DNA of 64,000 nt from Pseudomonas sp. Irchel 3E13 (lineage in GTDB: Bacteria > Pseudomonadota > Gammaproteobacteria > Pseudomonadales > Pseudomonadaceae): positions 186,001 to 250,000 of the forward strand of contig NZ_FYDX01000010.1 of NCBI RefSeq assembly GCF_900187455.1, given 5' to 3'. The notes under the pieces were generated by a model. The model ran no database searches. It was not told the origin of the DNA and saw only the letters and a list, made by a program, of their open reading frames with translations. A program made the position numbers and the translations under genes. Shown in pieces: positions 62,295 through 64,000 of this stretch. Position 1 is the stretch's first letter, and each line of letters opens with the position of its first letter.

Positions 62295-63056
62295 ATGAGT
62301 GCTCCGAGTTTTTTCCGCCCCAGCACCGAATCGCAGGAGAGTCCTGTGCTTTGCGCTGCCCAGCGCACCGATGATGTCGTGGGCCTGCTGGCCCTGAAGA
62401 CGGGTGAGCGGCTGCTGGATATCGGTTGTGGCAATGGTTACCTCAGCGCGCAACTGGCAAACCAGGGCGCCGAGGTGGTGGGTTTCGATATCAACCCGGA
62501 GCGGGTGCTGGCCGCACGCGCCTGGGGCCTGGAGGTGAAACGGGGTAATGCCGAGGAGCTGTATTTTCATCAGGAATTCGATGCGGTGTTCAGTCACAAC
62601 GCGCTGCACGAAATGCATCAGGCCGATCAGGTGGCCAGCGGTGCCTTCATGGCACTCAAGCCGGGCGGGCGCTTTGTCGGGGAATTTCCCGGCCGCGGTC
62701 ACGCCTTGCTGATTCGCCGGGCGCTGAGTGGCGCGCTGGAACGCAGGTCCATCAACCTGATGGGCATGGAACGCTGGTATTTGCCCAGTGCCCATGAGTA
62801 CCAGCGGGTGCTGGAGCGGGCCGGCTTTCACGTCAGCCACATCAGTTGGTTCGAACAACCGATGTCGGCGGAACTGTCGATCGGCGACTGGATCAGAAAT
62901 AACTGCGGCCATTACCTGCAGGCAGTGCCGATGGAGATGCGAATACCGTTCCTTGAGGAAGTCACCGAAGAACTGGTCAGCGACCTGCTGGATGGCAGCG
63001 GGCGCTGGACGGTGGATGCAACACGGCTGCGTTTCAAGGCTCACCGAAAAGCCTGA
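62295..63056 (+). CDS. Class I SAM-dependent methyltransferase
   Basis: A 253-residue methyltransferase with motif I DIGCGNGYLSAQL and the following acidic segment VGFDINPERV. It resembles the UbiE/Tam-like group. It is 66 bases after the EamA gene and probably methylates the cluster product or an intermediate. Confidence 0.88.
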   Translation: MSAPSFFRPSTESQESPVLCAAQRTDDVVGLLALKTGERLLDIGCGNGYLSAQLANQGAEVVGFDINPERVLAARAWGLEVKRGNAEELYFHQEFDAVFSHNALHEMHQADQVASGAFMALKPGGRFVGEFPGRGHALLIRRALSGALERRSINLMGMERWYLPSAHEYQRVLERAGFHVSHISWFEQPMSAELSIGDWIRNNCGHYLQAVPMEMRIPFLEEVTEELVSDLLDGSGRWTVDATRLRFKAHRKA

Positions 63057-63097
63057 GCGGTAGCCACACCTTCATTAGTCGAACCGGGATCAACGAT

Positions 63098-63388
63098 ATG
63101 CCGATGAAAACCAATGGATTGGCGCTGAAGTCCTTCTATGCCGACACCCGGATATGGTCGGGGCAGGACGGTAAGCCGCTGTACTGGATTGATGACCTGA
63201 GCCTTGCGGTCAACGGTCTGGAGATCCTCGAGGACTCCGTCATCCCCGCCTTGCGCGACAACGATGTGGTGCAGATCCTCAATGGCGTCATCTATTCCTA
63301 TGAGGATCTGGGTGAGGTGAGCACGCTGGCGGATTACTTCAAGCGCTGGCAGTTTCGCTGCATAGATGGGCGTCGAGGAACTGCCTGA
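63098..63388 (+). CDS. Small protein of unknown function at the cluster end
   Basis: A 96-residue protein (MPMKTNG or MKTNG start, 63098 or 63104) with no recognised domain; acidic and aromatic-rich, e.g. SLAVNGLEILEDSVIPALRD. It overlaps the end of the MocR gene on the other strand by 50 bases. It could be the cluster's last gene. Confidence 0.6.
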   Translation: MPMKTNGLALKSFYADTRIWSGQDGKPLYWIDDLSLAVNGLEILEDSVIPALRDNDVVQILNGVIYSYEDLGEVSTLADYFKRWQFRCIDGRRGTA

Positions 63389-64000
63389 AACGAAGGTCGT
63401 TGCAGTGACTGACGTTCAGGCGGATGTACTGGTCGAACTCGCGGGTATTGCTGAACAGTGAGCCGGGGGCCAGGAAGATCCGTGCATCGTGTGCCTCCTC
63501 GACCAGGCGGCGAAGATCCACATGCGCAGGGAAGCGCGCCCAGATAAACAGCCCCTCCGCGACACCCTCGTCGGACTCTACTCCGACCTTGCCCAGCCAG
63601 TCGCGGGCCCTGATGCGTTCCTGCATCACCCGTTGGCGCAACGCATCCAGATGGTGCTGGTAGCGCCCGGACTCCAGGGTGTAGGCCACGATCGTCTCGT
63701 CCAGGGACGAACCACACAGCACGTTGTACATCTTCTGCTCGATCAGCCGTTCGACGAACGCCGGCGGCGCCACCACGTAGCCGAGCCGCAGCGCCGGGCT
63801 GAGCACCTTGCTGAAACCACTGAGGTAGAAGGTGCGGTTCCACTCGTCCAGGCTGGCCAGGCGCAGCATCTGCCGGGTGCACAGTGCGCCGAAGATATCG
63901 TCCTCGACGATATGGAAGTCATATTTCTGCGCCAGCGACAGAATCCTGAAACCCTTGGCCGGCGAGGTGTTGCCGCCTGTGGGGTTGTGGATGAGGGTCT
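63339..64000 (-). CDS. MocR-type PLP-dependent regulator/aminotransferase, partial
   Basis: The frame is open to the right edge, so the N-terminal part is missing. The visible part is a fold-type I aminotransferase: NPTGG at the edge, VEDDIFGAL, the PLP-lysine region YLSGFSKVLSPALRLGY, and the C-terminal domain with an arginine near YIRLNVSH. The pattern fits MocR regulators, which carry an upstream GntR HTH, or a free aminotransferase of the same fold. It meets the desaturase/oxygenase cluster tail to tail. Confidence 0.87.
   Translation of the reverse strand, partial: TLIHNPTGGNTSPAKGFRILSLAQKYDFHIVEDDIFGALCTRQMLRLASLDEWNRTFYLSGFSKVLSPALRLGYVVAPPAFVERLIEQKMYNVLCGSSLDETIVAYTLESGRYQHHLDALRQRVMQERIRARDWLGKVGVESDEGVAEGLFIWARFPAHVDLRRLVEEAHDARIFLAPGSLFSNTREFDQYIRLNVSHCNDLRFRQFLDAHLCSETASA

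Noticed and set aside
1..64000. CRISPR array or prophage
   Set aside because: No regularly spaced direct repeats, cas genes, integrase or phage structural genes were seen.

Overview
The window reads as chromosomal DNA of a fluorescent-type Pseudomonas (P. fluorescens / P. protegens / P. putida lineage). The grounds are the high GC content, the many LysR, MocR and GntR regulators facing small catabolic operons, palindromic REP elements of the GCGAGC...GCTCGC type, a MesX/MesD methionine synthase pair, a DUF3077-like gene, and an ynbABCD-like lipid operon. All functions are inferred from the sequence and remembered family knowledge; no search was run.

Layout. 0-4 kb: tail of a FecR-type anti-sigma regulator, a TonB siderophore receptor with signalling domain, and a methyltransferase. 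4-5 kb: a Bax-inhibitor-1/YccA membrane protein and tRNA-Ser(UGA). 5-9 kb: an aldehyde/electrophile detoxification operon (coniferyl-aldehyde dehydrogenase, DJ-1/PfpI, GST) facing a LysR gene. 9-13.4 kb: an MFS transporter, and a MocR regulator divergent from a BenE-type transporter. 13.5-20.3 kb: NTF2-like protein, NCS1 permease and aldehyde dehydrogenase, then a semialdehyde dehydrogenase divergent from a LysR gene. 20.3-26.4 kb: REP elements, an alpha/beta hydrolase, an MFS transporter, and a MoaF-SDR-SDR-porin operon. 26.5-32.1 kb: a GGDEF-EAL protein translationally coupled to a PhnD-like binding protein, then an MFS-GlcG-LuxR operon.

32.1-35.3 kb is a visibly different, AT-richer patch. 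It holds decayed IS5 and IS3 transposase fragments, a second, archaeal/eukaryotic-type prolyl-tRNA synthetase, half an MFS transporter, and a frameshifted DUF3077 gene. It looks horizontally acquired and eroded. 35.7-42 kb: a PAS-chemoreceptor fragment protein, the mesX-mesD-flavin reductase operon (folate-independent methionine synthesis) with a perfect 17-bp palindrome before mesX, a DAO-family oxidase, and an orphan extradiol dioxygenase. 42.2-47.9 kb: a six-gene phospholipid operon like E. coli ynbABCD with an added PlsC. 48-51 kb: a ParD-like/methionine aminopeptidase pair with its own operator, and an overlapping pair encoding a helical protein and a B-lectin protein. 51-57.1 kb: LysR, Nudix, and a GntR-controlled oxidative catabolic operon.

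57.4-63.4 kb is the most unusual block: a tightly packed + strand cluster of SDR, unrecognised 399-aa protein, membrane desaturase, Fe(II)/2-oxoglutarate oxygenase, EamA exporter, methyltransferase and a 96-aa protein, meeting a MocR-type regulator that runs off the window. It has no NRPS or PKS, so it may make and export a small modified metabolite such as an unusual amino acid. This cluster and the stray prolyl-tRNA synthetase are the strongest candidates for undescribed biology.
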